Origin: Paenibacillus sp. GM2
GTDB lineage: Bacteria; Bacillota; Bacilli; Paenibacillales; Paenibacillaceae
Length of the DNA stretch: 64,000 nucleotides
Direction of reading: 5' to 3'
NCBI RefSeq assembly: GCF_900069005.2
Contig: NZ_LN831279.1
Coordinates: forward strand, 186,001 to 250,000
Position numbers and translations under genes: made by a program. Each line of letters starts with the position of its first letter. Position 1 is the stretch's first letter. Below are positions 1 to 8,393 of this stretch, piece by piece. The notes below the pieces were generated by a model, which did not search any database, had not been told where the DNA came from, and worked only from the letters and a program-made list of their open reading frames with translations.

Positions 1-16
1 AAGGAGAAGGGAGCTC

Positions 17-934
17 ATGACGATGCTGAAAAATAAGGATATCCAGATCAGAGATCCATTCGTTTTCCCGGTGTTGGAAGAAGAGAAATATGTACTATTT
101 GGCAGTACGGATAAAAATATATGGGGAAAAGGCGCGGGATTCGACGCATATACGAGCCACGATTTGCAGTATTGGGATGGGCCGTACAATGTGTTTTGCC
201 CTGAGGCGGATTTTTATTCGGATACGAATTTCTGGGCGCCTGAAGTTTACTCCTATGAGGGACAGTATTACATGTTTGCAACGTTTCGACGCAAAGATAA
301 CCAGTTGCTTGGCACTGCCGTGCTTACAGCCGATCATCTGCTTGGGCCATATAAGCCGCACAGCGATGGGCCGGTAACTCCGCAGAGCTGGTCTTCTCTG
401 GATGGCAGCCTGTTCTGTGATGAGGAGGGCCAGCCATGGATGATATTCTGTCATGAATGGCAGCAGATCGCTGATGGAGAGGTATGCGCGATGAGGCTAA
501 GTTCGGATTTGCGACGGTCGACAGGGGAGCCTATCCTCCTGTTTCGGGCATCGGAGGCGCGCTGGACGGCCCCGTTCATCTCTGCCCGATTTCCCGGACA
601 GCAGAATTATGTGACCGACGGTCCTTATCTGTTCAGGGCATCCTCAAATGAGCTCTATATGTTATGGGCAAGCTTTGTGAGCGACAACACCTACGCGCTT
701 GGCATTGCTAAATCTCCATCAGGACGGGTTAGCGGACCATGGCTGCAAGAGGAGAAGCCGCTATATCAGAACGATGGCGGACATGCGATGGTATTCCGTA
801 CCTTTGCAGGCCAGTTGATGCTGGCGATTCATACCCCGAATCAGACGCCGGATGAACGACCGCTGTTCCTGCCTCTTCATGAGCAGAACGGCAAAATCGT
901 CGTGGCAAGTGAAGGGGAAGAGGCAATAGGTTAA
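17..934 (+). CDS. GH43-like glycoside hydrolase (five-bladed beta-propeller)
   Basis: Predicted glycosidase of about 305 residues, consistent with a single GH43-type catalytic domain; such enzymes usually cut arabinose- or xylose-containing glycans. The N-terminus carries the IRDPFVF motif (Asp13, expected general base), followed by NFWAPEV and SSLDGSLF (Asp129, expected pKa-modulating Asp). Where many GH43 enzymes show EGP, this one reads TDGPYLF (Asp201), so the acid residue is uncertain; CHEW (Glu147) is another candidate. No signal peptide is seen, so it is probably intracellular and acts on imported oligosaccharides. AAGGAG lies at the window's left edge, 10 nt before the ATG; an in-frame ATG six bases later is also possible. 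Upstream partners are outside the window. Family assignment is fairly sure; substrate is not. Confidence 0.8.
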   Translation: MTMLKNKDIQIRDPFVFPVLEEEKYVLFGSTDKNIWGKGAGFDAYTSHDLQYWDGPYNVFCPEADFYSDTNFWAPEVYSYEGQYYMFATFRRKDNQLLGTAVLTADHLLGPYKPHSDGPVTPQSWSSLDGSLFCDEEGQPWMIFCHEWQQIADGEVCAMRLSSDLRRSTGEPILLFRASEARWTAPFISARFPGQQNYVTDGPYLFRASSNELYMLWASFVSDNTYALGIAKSPSGRVSGPWLQEEKPLYQNDGGHAMVFRTFAGQLMLAIHTPNQTPDERPLFLPLHEQNGKIVVASEGEEAIG

Positions 935-957
935 AGCGTAATTTTGAATAGCCGATT

Positions 958-1005
958 AAGGACCTTGATCATTCGCAAATATATGCGGGATAGGGGTCTT
1001 TTTTT
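958..1005 (+). terminator. Rho-independent terminator after the GH43 gene
   Basis: AAGGACC pairs with GGTCTTT (one G-U), with an inner CGCA/TGCG stem, and runs into a seven-base T tract 25 nt after the GH43 stop codon. Confidence 0.6.
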
Positions 1006-1120
1006 CGATATTTGGAATTCCACTAAATCGGGGCATAGAAAGTTAAAATCAAAAGGAAATTTATAGGGGCATATAGTAATATATAAAATGAACCTGAATA
1101 AGCAACAAAAGGAGGATGTA

Positions 1121-3676
1121 ATGGAGGAATTTAAAGACCGATTATTTAAACTCCGAGAACAACAAAACGTTATTGCCGAAGAATATGAGGCGCTTCTCAA
1201 GGAATATAAAGCGAATGATCTGGTACAAGAGAATGAAATACTTAAGCGGGATTATGAAGAGTATAAGCAGCGGGTTGCGGCACTGGAGAGCAGACTGCGG
1301 CAAGTGGAGAAGGAAAATGGCTGGCTCCGTCAGGCTCTGGCCGAGCAGATTCTCGATGAGAAGCTCACCTTCATCAGGGTATCTCAGGAGAAGCTGAATA
1401 CTTATTTCACCACGGCGTCCCATCAGCATATGAATCGGCTGCAAGCGCTTGAATATTCCAGCAAGCAGAGGATTCAGCAATTGTATGACCAGGCGCAGCG
1501 CTTGTTGCAGGCCGATCAGCAAATGATCCAGGCCAAGCTGACCGACCTTCAGGGGGAGGTTCACCAAGGGATTCAGCGTCACCGGCAGTTCATATATGAA
1601 GCGGAGCGTCAAATTCATGAGCAGGCCATCGACGGTTATCAGCAGCTGGAAGCCGAAGGGGTGGACGAACATACGATTCAGCGCCGCGTGAAGCAGAACC
1701 AGCTCGAGATGAAAATTGGCCTAAACTGGATTAACAAGCTGGGCATTCTGCTGCTCATCATAGGAATGGGCGCGGCATTTAAATATACATATAGCTGGTT
1801 TAGCGCTTATACCAAAGGAGCTGTCTTCTTTGTACTCGGCTTGCTGATGCTGGCCGGCGGGGAATGGATGTTCCGGAGAAATAAGCAGGTTTTCGCACTA
1901 GGGTTGTTAGGCGGGGGGATCTCCGTTCTGTATGGCTCTGTCTTCTATAGCTATTTCTTGCTTGATATCATTAATTTAGCGTCAGGGCTCATACTCTGTG
2001 TTATTATAACCGCAGCAGCTGCGCTAATGTCACTGCGTTATCAATCCAAAACAATTTGTTCATTTGCGCTCGTAGGCGGCTATCTGCCTTTCTTCTCTTA
2101 TTTAGAGGCATACGGATTAGCCGGAAATGCTGTATATGTGGCGATGGGCTATTTATTCCTATTGAACGCCTTGATCCTGCTCATATCTTTCCGAAAACGC
2201 TGGCCTATCGTGCATTATATCAGCTTTGGACTGAATACCCTATCGATGATCATCCTTGTAAACCTGGCAGATCAAACCGTAATTGCTATCATCTATGCAC
2301 TAATTACATTTTTAATGTATCTTTGCATTACGCTGTGGGTGCCGTTCCGCTATCCATCCAAGCTGAATTGGCTGGACTTCTCTCTGCTTGCGCTCAATAC
2401 GCTGATCAGCTGCAGCATCATGTACAGCCTGTTCGATCGGGCGGACTGGAATCAATATCGCGGCTTGCTCGCGCTCATCTTCTGTGTCGTTTATTACGGG
2501 ATTGCCCGCTTCAATCGTAAATATCTGGACAAGGAAATCGAGACGAGACTGTTGTTCTACGGCACATCCCTTACCTTCTCCCTGCTCGTTATCCCTTTCC
2601 AGTTCGGAATTCATTACATGTCACTAGGCTGGTTAATCGAGGGGATCGTCTTCTCCGTGCTGGGACATTTGCAGCGCTCGAAGTTTGTGGAGAGGATCGG
2701 CTGGGGGATTCTGGCGCTGACGATGGGAGCTTTTGTTCTGGTCGATTTGGTAGGAGGCATGTTCAGTCATCCCGAAGTGGACTTTGCTTGGAAATACAGC
2801 TTTATCTCGATGGGGCTGTTTGGTCTGGCTTGCTTCTATGGTTTCCGTCTCCGGGATATACAGGAGATCAAGCGGTACAATGCGTCGGATCATTCGCTGC
2901 TGGCGGTATTAAAGTATATAACATCTATTAATATATGGTTCTACCTGCTGTACGAGATCCACCGGATCTACAGGGCGTTGATGCCTGGAGATGCTATTCT
3001 GTATAGCTTCTATCAATGGCTGCTGTTCGCCGCGATTACGTTTGGTCTTGCCTACAGCTTGAGCAAGGCGAAAATATTGTATGACAGAGTCATTAAATAT
3101 TATAGCCGTATTTTGTATCTCATCGGGTATGTGCTGTGCCTGGGAGTTACACTGGGAATGCCCGCACTGAATACGAACGGAGAATACAATTCGTTCGAGA
3201 ATTATTTAGCGCTGGTCATCTTGATCGCCTTCAATGTATTTGTCTTTTTTAGCGGACGCGATCTGCTGCTGCAGATGATTAGCCGTCAAGCCGGGGGGCT
3301 GGAATGGATTCCGGTATGCCTCGGAGTTTATATTTTTGGAATGGCTACAGCCTTTTTAGGCATCCAATTCAGGTTAGGTGATGTGAGCTGGCTGTTCAGC
3401 CTGGTCTATCTTCTGTTGGCGATCGCGTATATCGCTTACGGATTCCGCAGGAGATTTGTCTTCATTCGCCGGATGGGGCTTGGGCTGACGCTGCTGTCTA
3501 CGGGGAAAATGCTGCTCTTTGATCTGTCTCTGATGACGACCGGCAGCAAGATTATCGCGTATTTCAGTTTTGGTCTGCTGCTGCTTGGTATTTCATACCT
3601 CTATCAGAGGGTGTCGAATATGCTGAATGCGGTGCATAAGCCGGCGGAATCGAACTCTCAAGGTGAAAACGTATAG
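1121..3676 (+). CDS. DUF2339-type multi-pass membrane protein with N-terminal coiled coil
   Basis: Uncharacterised integral membrane protein of about 851 residues. The first ~195 residues are charged and helical (long Glu/Gln/Arg-rich coiled coil). From the NWINKLGILLLIIGMG segment onward the chain is a long series of hydrophobic segments to the C-terminus, more than twenty by eye. The pattern N-W-[IL]-N-[KR]-[LI]-G followed by a GEW segment and GLLGGGISVLYGS matches the DUF2339 family as I recall it; its function is unknown. The frame is open from 1088, but AAAGGAGG at 1109-1116 is placed for the ATG at 1121, so I chose that start. It appears monocistronic, with its own terminator. Membrane location is clear; any role in the envelope is guesswork. 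Confidence 0.8.
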   Translation: MEEFKDRLFKLREQQNVIAEEYEALLKEYKANDLVQENEILKRDYEEYKQRVAALESRLRQVEKENGWLRQALAEQILDEKLTFIRVSQEKLNTYFTTASHQHMNRLQALEYSSKQRIQQLYDQAQRLLQADQQMIQAKLTDLQGEVHQGIQRHRQFIYEAERQIHEQAIDGYQQLEAEGVDEHTIQRRVKQNQLEMKIGLNWINKLGILLLIIGMGAAFKYTYSWFSAYTKGAVFFVLGLLMLAGGEWMFRRNKQVFALGLLGGGISVLYGSVFYSYFLLDIINLASGLILCVIITAAAALMSLRYQSKTICSFALVGGYLPFFSYLEAYGLAGNAVYVAMGYLFLLNALILLISFRKRWPIVHYISFGLNTLSMIILVNLADQTVIAIIYALITFLMYLCITLWVPFRYPSKLNWLDFSLLALNTLISCSIMYSLFDRADWNQYRGLLALIFCVVYYGIARFNRKYLDKEIETRLLFYGTSLTFSLLVIPFQFGIHYMSLGWLIEGIVFSVLGHLQRSKFVERIGWGILALTMGAFVLVDLVGGMFSHPEVDFAWKYSFISMGLFGLACFYGFRLRDIQEIKRYNASDHSLLAVLKYITSINIWFYLLYEIHRIYRALMPGDAILYSFYQWLLFAAITFGLAYSLSKAKILYDRVIKYYSRILYLIGYVLCLGVTLGMPALNTNGEYNSFENYLALVILIAFNVFVFFSGRDLLLQMISRQAGGLEWIPVCLGVYIFGMATAFLGIQFRLGDVSWLFSLVYLLLAIAYIAYGFRRRFVFIRRMGLGLTLLSTGKMLLFDLSLMTTGSKIIAYFSFGLLLLGISYLYQRVSNMLNAVHKPAESNSQGENV

Positions 3677-3691
3677 CGTGTAATGAATTAG

Positions 3692-3719
3692 CCCTGCTGC
3701 GAATGCGGCAGGGTTTCTT
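3692..3719 (+). terminator. Rho-independent terminator after the DUF2339 gene
   Basis: CCCTGCTGC / GCGGCAGGG hairpin with a GAAT loop, followed by TTTCTTCGTT, 15 nt after the stop codon. Confidence 0.75.
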
Positions 3720-3805
3720 CGTTATATTTGGAGGAATGCGAAAAATAATCGCGGTAAGTTGGATAAGTCGCGGTGTTGCTGTGACAGGAGCCTAACTGTC
3801 CGCAT

Positions 3806-6800
3806 ATGATGCCTAAGGAGATTTATCTTTTGGCAAAGGGGAGGACGGCTCTGAAAAAGCGAACGAAAACCGCGAAAAACGGCAGGGCGAAAAACTCGCT
3901 ATATTTCGTGGATAACCCGGATAAGAATGAACTGAAACTGCTAAGCTCTGTCAAGAACGAGAGCCAGCAGGAAGAACTGGAGGTCAGACTGCATCAGTCT
4001 CTGGCTGTAGCTGATGCGGAAGACAACAAAGTGGAGCAGAAGTCTGCGCAGGGTTCTCTTTCCAAGGAGAGGTCCGAGCAGGGTTCAAGATGGAGAGAGG
4101 CCAAGGAGCTGGGCGCTAAGGAGAGAGTATCGCAGAATGAAGCCGGGCAAGCTGAACGGCATGATCAGCTGGTGAAGGAAGCTCTTCAGGAGAAGAGAGC
4201 CTCACAGCTTGAAAAAGGTATCATTTACACCGACGATCTGTCGAGTTCATCTGTAACCGGTGATAAGATTGCACCGTTTGCCATCGATTCGACCAAGATC
4301 AAACATGGAGCGATCGGCACGGCCTGGATCGCCGATTACGCGGTAAACAGCATTAAGATCGCCGAATCGGCAGTAAATGCCTCGAAGATTGCCCCCGGCT
4401 CCATCACAGCCGATCATTTGGTAGACGGAGCTGTTGAAGGGCGCAAGATTCGTGAACGTTCGATTAGCGGAAGCAAGCTGGAGGAAGGCAGCATTACCTC
4501 TGATAAGCTTGCGGACGGTGTGATTGGCGGGGAGAAGCTCGCTGACGGCTCCATCGAGAGTCGCCATCTGCGGGAATGGATCGTAACGACCGATCTGATT
4601 CAGGATCAAGCCGTCAATGCAGAGAAGCTGCGCAGTGGGAGTGTCCATTCTTATCACATCGCCAATGCGGCAATTGATACTTCCAAATTAAGCGAAGGTG
4701 CGGTTACGTCCACCAAGCTGAGAGACGGGGCGGTGACGGGAACCAAGCTGCAGGACGGGGCGATCGAAAGCCGTCATTTGGCCGGAAATGCGATCACCGT
4801 TCATAATCTTGCTCCCGGATTGATCGCCAAGGAGCATCTGGCCCACGCGAGCGTTGGGGCTGAGCAGCTTGAGAAGGGAAGCGTGGCTGCGCATCATCTC
4901 GGCGAGCAGGTCGTAGAAGCGATGCATATTGCTCCAGGCGCAATCGAGAGTATCCATCTGCAAGCGGGGAGCGTTAGAGAAGAACAGATCGGAAGCCATG
5001 AAATCAAGGGCAAGCATTTGTCGGATCGCAGCGTTACTTCTACCAAGCTGGCCGATCAGTCTGTGGGCACTTCACAGATCGTCGAGCAGGCGGTGACCTC
5101 TTCGAAGATTGCCGACCAGAGCATATTGCCGCATAAGCTGGCAGATGAATCGGTCCTGACCCGACATTTAGCCAAAGGGTCCGTGCAGGGGCCGCAAATT
5201 GCAACGAATACGCTTAATGCTGCGCATTTACAGCAGGGGGCAGTACAACGCGATCATATCGCCCCGGGCGCCATCCAGGAATGGCATATCGCGGGTTCCG
5301 CAGTGACGGGTGACAAAATCGACCTTGAGACGATCTCCGGCGAGCATATTACAGAAGAAGCCATCGAAGAGAGACATCTCCAGCCTGGGAGCGTGGTCTC
5401 GGAGAAGCTGGCCGAAGGCAGCGTGACGGAGAGCAAAATTATGCGGGGAGCGGTGACCAGCAGCATTATTGGGGACAATCAAGTACAGTCCCGTCATATT
5501 GTCTCCGGCTCGGTTCAGCAGGAGCATCTGGCTCAGAACAGCGTGAGCAGCGATAAGCTGCAGAAGGACTCGATTCATGAGGATCATTTGCGCAAGGGGG
5601 CTATTTTCTCTTACCATTTGCAGGACCATGCCGTGACGGCCTTGAAGCTGTCCCCAGAGAGCGTGAGCAGCGACAAGATCACAGATCTGTCGATTACGAG
5701 CAGTAAACTGGCTGAAAGCAGTGTGGTCTCCTCTAAAATCGCACCGGGAACGATTCAATCCTGGCATTTGGCACAGGGGGCGGTGCTGTCCGAGAATTTG
5801 GCGGCGGGCGCCGTACAATCTCAACATTTAGCAAAATCCGCGGTTGATGGCAGTCATCTGCAGACTAACGTGCTCAAAGAGACACATTTTACAACCGAGT
5901 CGGTGTCCGGGCAGGCCTTGCAGAATCAAGCGGTCACATCCGCTAAAATAGCAGAGCAAGCCGTGCAGTCGCGCCATTTGGCTAAAGACAGCATTCAGGG
6001 AGCGCATATTGCAGAAGGGGCCATCGAATCGAATCACCTTGCTTCTCAGGCAGTGAAGCTAGACCATTTATCCCTGGAATTACAGGAGGGGGGATTGCTG
6101 CCGGAAGCAGGAATCAACGGCATGGACATTCAGCCTTCATCCATTCGTCGCGCTCATTTGCAGAAGGGAGCGGTCGATGGAGAGGTTCTGCAGCTGGGCT
6201 CGGTAGGCGTAGGCCATCTACAGGCACATAGCGTGCAAAGTCAGCACATTGTTGCTGCTTCGGTGCAGAGCGAGCATCTGGCCGGCGGTGCCGTGCAGTC
6301 CCGTCATATCGTCCCGGGAACGATCGATAGCGAATTGCTTGCCAAGGGGGCGGTGACGGCTGAACATATTCAGCCGGGCGCGATTTCCAAGGCATTGATG
6401 AATGAGGAGATTGTTCGGGAGGGGATCCTGCCTGAAGGAGGAATTGGCGGAAAAAGCTTGCAGCCCGATTCGATCAGCCGCACCCACCTACAAAAAGGCG
6501 CGATCGATGATGAAGCGCTGCAGAATGAATCGGTCGGTTCGCTGCACCTGCAGCTGAAATCGGTGCAGTGCTATCATCTGGCAGATGAAGCTGTGCAAAT
6601 TCAGCATTTAGCTACGAATATTATCGGAGCACAGCATCTGACGGAAGGCAGTGTGCATGACTCTCATATCCGGGAAGGGGTTATCGATTCACGGCATATT
6701 CGCGAAGGCTCCGTCAATCAAGCTCATCTGTCTCCCGAACTCCAGCAGGAGGGGCTGCTTCCGAAGGAGGGACTCAGCGGCAAAGATCTGCAACCTGGCT

Positions 6801-8203
6801 CGATCAGCCGCGTTCATCTTGAGCAAAATGCGGTTGATGCGGATGTGCTCAAGAGCCACTCGGTGGGGGCTGTGCATTTGCAGGCCAATTCGATCTTCAG
6901 CTTGCATCTGACGGATGAGGCAGTACAGTCGAAGCATCTGGCGGCCAATGCGGTTGAATCCGGGCATCTGTCCGAGGATAGCATTCAAGCGCGTCATATC
7001 GGGGAAGCCGTGGTTGGTTCTGCTCATCTACAGCCGCAGTCCGTATCCTTGCAGCATCTGTCCTCAGAGCTTCAGCAGGAGGGTATCCTGCCTCAAGAGG
7101 GCATCCGGGGCGAGAATATCCAGCATAACTCGATTAGCCGCAAGCATTTGCAGAAGCATGCCGTTGATTCTGATACGCTTCGGAATCAGTCGGTCGGTTC
7201 GGTTCATATTCAGCCGGATTCAATCTACAGCGTTCACCTGACCGCTGATTCGGTACAATCGCAGCATTTGGGGGACAGCACGGTTAGTTCGCGCCATCTT
7301 ACAGAGAACTCCATCGATGGCTCCCATATTGTGCAGAAGGCGATCACTTCGCAGCATATTGCTTCTCACGTGATCAGCAGTGAGCATTTGGCGCTGGAGC
7401 TTAGAGAACAAGGCTTGCTGCCTGAAGGCGGGATCAGAGGAGAGGATATCCAGGCGGGAGCGGTCTCCCGGGAGCATCTGCAGGACAATACAGTGGATTC
7501 CGATGTGCTGAGCCATCAATCGGTCGGTTCCGAGCATATTCAGGAGGGCTCGGTATTCGGCTATCATCTGGTGGATGAATCCGTGCAGTCTCGTCATTTG
7601 GCTGATGACGCGGTGGAATCCAATCACCTGTCGAAGCACGCTGTCGGCTTCGAGCATATTCAAGAGGGAGCTATCTCCGGGTATCATCTGGGCAACGAAT
7701 CTATACATTCTCATCATTTAGCTGATGAAGCCGTTGAATCCAATCATCTGTCAAAATGGTCGGTCAGCTCGGAGCATATTCAGGAAGGTTCGGTATTCGG
7801 CTATCATCTGGTGGATGATTCGGTGCAAGCGCGGCACCTGGCTGATGGCTCTGTAACCTCCCATCATCTGTCGCCAAATTCTGTGGGCTCCGAGCATTTA
7901 AGCATCAATCCGGTCCAGACGGTCAGCGGCCAACAGGCTATACAGCAGTTCGGCATGTCGGCATTCTTGCTGCAGGGCTACGAGAAGTCGACCGAGATTA
8001 CGATTCAGTTCGATGAGCCCTTTGATCATGCCCATTATGTGCTTGTAGCCATGACGAATCATCCGGCGTACTATGTTACCATGAAGGATCGTTCTCCGGA
8101 TATGGCTACTGTGGAGATATCCAGACTGAAGGATAGTCCGATCAATTATGGATTTATTACCTGGATTGCGATCGGAAGCAAGGAAGAGTCTGCGAAGAAA
8201 TAG
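3806..8203 (+). CDS. Giant decapeptide-repeat protein with a C-terminal WIA(G)-type tail
   Basis: A 1465-residue protein of unknown function. Residues 1-137 are charged and low in complexity, with no signal peptide or membrane segment. Residues ~138-1370 are about 123 tandem ten-residue units of the form [SA]-[VI]-x-[ST]-x-[HK]-[LI]-x-x-[GE], in unbroken phase. In the C-terminal third a 110-residue (330-bp) super-unit recurs five times, each marked by an E-L-Q-x-x-G-L-L-P-like insert. The last ~85 residues are non-repetitive and end with ITWIAIGSKE; I recall a WIAG-tail domain in Paenibacillus repeat proteins and think this belongs there. Such repeats resemble those of phage tail fibres and probably form a beta-helix or beta-prism fibre. 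The lack of a secretion signal leaves spore coat or exosporium as a possible location. The start is uncertain: TTG at 3830 has a better-placed AAGGAG (nine-base spacing) than ATG 3806. Confidence 0.8.
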   Translation: MMPKEIYLLAKGRTALKKRTKTAKNGRAKNSLYFVDNPDKNELKLLSSVKNESQQEELEVRLHQSLAVADAEDNKVEQKSAQGSLSKERSEQGSRWREAKELGAKERVSQNEAGQAERHDQLVKEALQEKRASQLEKGIIYTDDLSSSSVTGDKIAPFAIDSTKIKHGAIGTAWIADYAVNSIKIAESAVNASKIAPGSITADHLVDGAVEGRKIRERSISGSKLEEGSITSDKLADGVIGGEKLADGSIESRHLREWIVTTDLIQDQAVNAEKLRSGSVHSYHIANAAIDTSKLSEGAVTSTKLRDGAVTGTKLQDGAIESRHLAGNAITVHNLAPGLIAKEHLAHASVGAEQLEKGSVAAHHLGEQVVEAMHIAPGAIESIHLQAGSVREEQIGSHEIKGKHLSDRSVTSTKLADQSVGTSQIVEQAVTSSKIADQSILPHKLADESVLTRHLAKGSVQGPQIATNTLNAAHLQQGAVQRDHIAPGAIQEWHIAGSAVTGDKIDLETISGEHITEEAIEERHLQPGSVVSEKLAEGSVTESKIMRGAVTSSIIGDNQVQSRHIVSGSVQQEHLAQNSVSSDKLQKDSIHEDHLRKGAIFSYHLQDHAVTALKLSPESVSSDKITDLSITSSKLAESSVVSSKIAPGTIQSWHLAQGAVLSENLAAGAVQSQHLAKSAVDGSHLQTNVLKETHFTTESVSGQALQNQAVTSAKIAEQAVQSRHLAKDSIQGAHIAEGAIESNHLASQAVKLDHLSLELQEGGLLPEAGINGMDIQPSSIRRAHLQKGAVDGEVLQLGSVGVGHLQAHSVQSQHIVAASVQSEHLAGGAVQSRHIVPGTIDSELLAKGAVTAEHIQPGAISKALMNEEIVREGILPEGGIGGKSLQPDSISRTHLQKGAIDDEALQNESVGSLHLQLKSVQCYHLADEAVQIQHLATNIIGAQHLTEGSVHDSHIREGVIDSRHIREGSVNQAHLSPELQQEGLLPKEGLSGKDLQPGSISRVHLEQNAVDADVLKSHSVGAVHLQANSIFSLHLTDEAVQSKHLAANAVESGHLSEDSIQARHIGEAVVGSAHLQPQSVSLQHLSSELQQEGILPQEGIRGENIQHNSISRKHLQKHAVDSDTLRNQSVGSVHIQPDSIYSVHLTADSVQSQHLGDSTVSSRHLTENSIDGSHIVQKAITSQHIASHVISSEHLALELREQGLLPEGGIRGEDIQAGAVSREHLQDNTVDSDVLSHQSVGSEHIQEGSVFGYHLVDESVQSRHLADDAVESNHLSKHAVGFEHIQEGAISGYHLGNESIHSHHLADEAVESNHLSKWSVSSEHIQEGSVFGYHLVDDSVQARHLADGSVTSHHLSPNSVGSEHLSINPVQTVSGQQAIQQFGMSAFLLQGYEKSTEITIQFDEPFDHAHYVLVAMTNHPAYYVTMKDRSPDMATVEISRLKDSPINYGFITWIAIGSKEESAKK
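4217..7915 (+). repeat. 30-bp in-frame tandem repeat tract (~123 units)
   Basis: The DNA encoding the decapeptide array. Units are diverged at the nucleotide level but keep strict 30-bp phase, apparently without indels. A 330-bp super-repeat is superimposed at ~6068-7717: the codon for the Pro of the LLP/ILP motif falls at 6101, 6431, 6761, 7091 and 7421, exactly 330 bases apart each time. Confidence 0.85.
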
Positions 8204-8219
8204 CGGAAGAGTTGCAGGT

Positions 8220-8264
8220 GGGCCGGCAGCCGTACCGGATTGATCCGGGGCTGCCGGCCCTTTT
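8220..8264 (+). terminator. Strong Rho-independent terminator after the repeat protein
   Basis: Perfect 12-bp GC-rich stem (GGGCCGGCAGCC / GGCTGCCGGCCC) followed by TTTT, 16 nt past the stop codon. Confidence 0.9.
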
Positions 8265-8393
8265 AACTTACCTTTAAAATGCTGTTCAAAAACTTTGCTT
8301 ATCAACACTGAGAAGGCTGAAAATCTATTTTATTCTGCATTAGCTCGGACCCATAGTATAATAGAGATATGATTATTTTGTGGGGGAGAATCC

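Noticed and set aside
931..1200. Minus-strand 89-codon frame between the GH43 and DUF2339 genes
   Set aside because: It runs through the GH43 terminator and the DUF2339 start, has no family resemblance and no ribosome binding site.
5228..5827. Antisense open frame of ~199 codons (and similar ones at 4247-5017, 6218-7717)
   Set aside because: They mirror the decapeptide repeats on the other strand; the repeat codon pattern keeps the antisense frame open. No ribosome binding sites or independent family features.
4217..7915. Regular 30-bp repeats resembling a CRISPR or minisatellite array
   Set aside because: There are no conserved repeats separated by unique spacers; the units are diverged, contiguous and in frame, and encode a decapeptide array.
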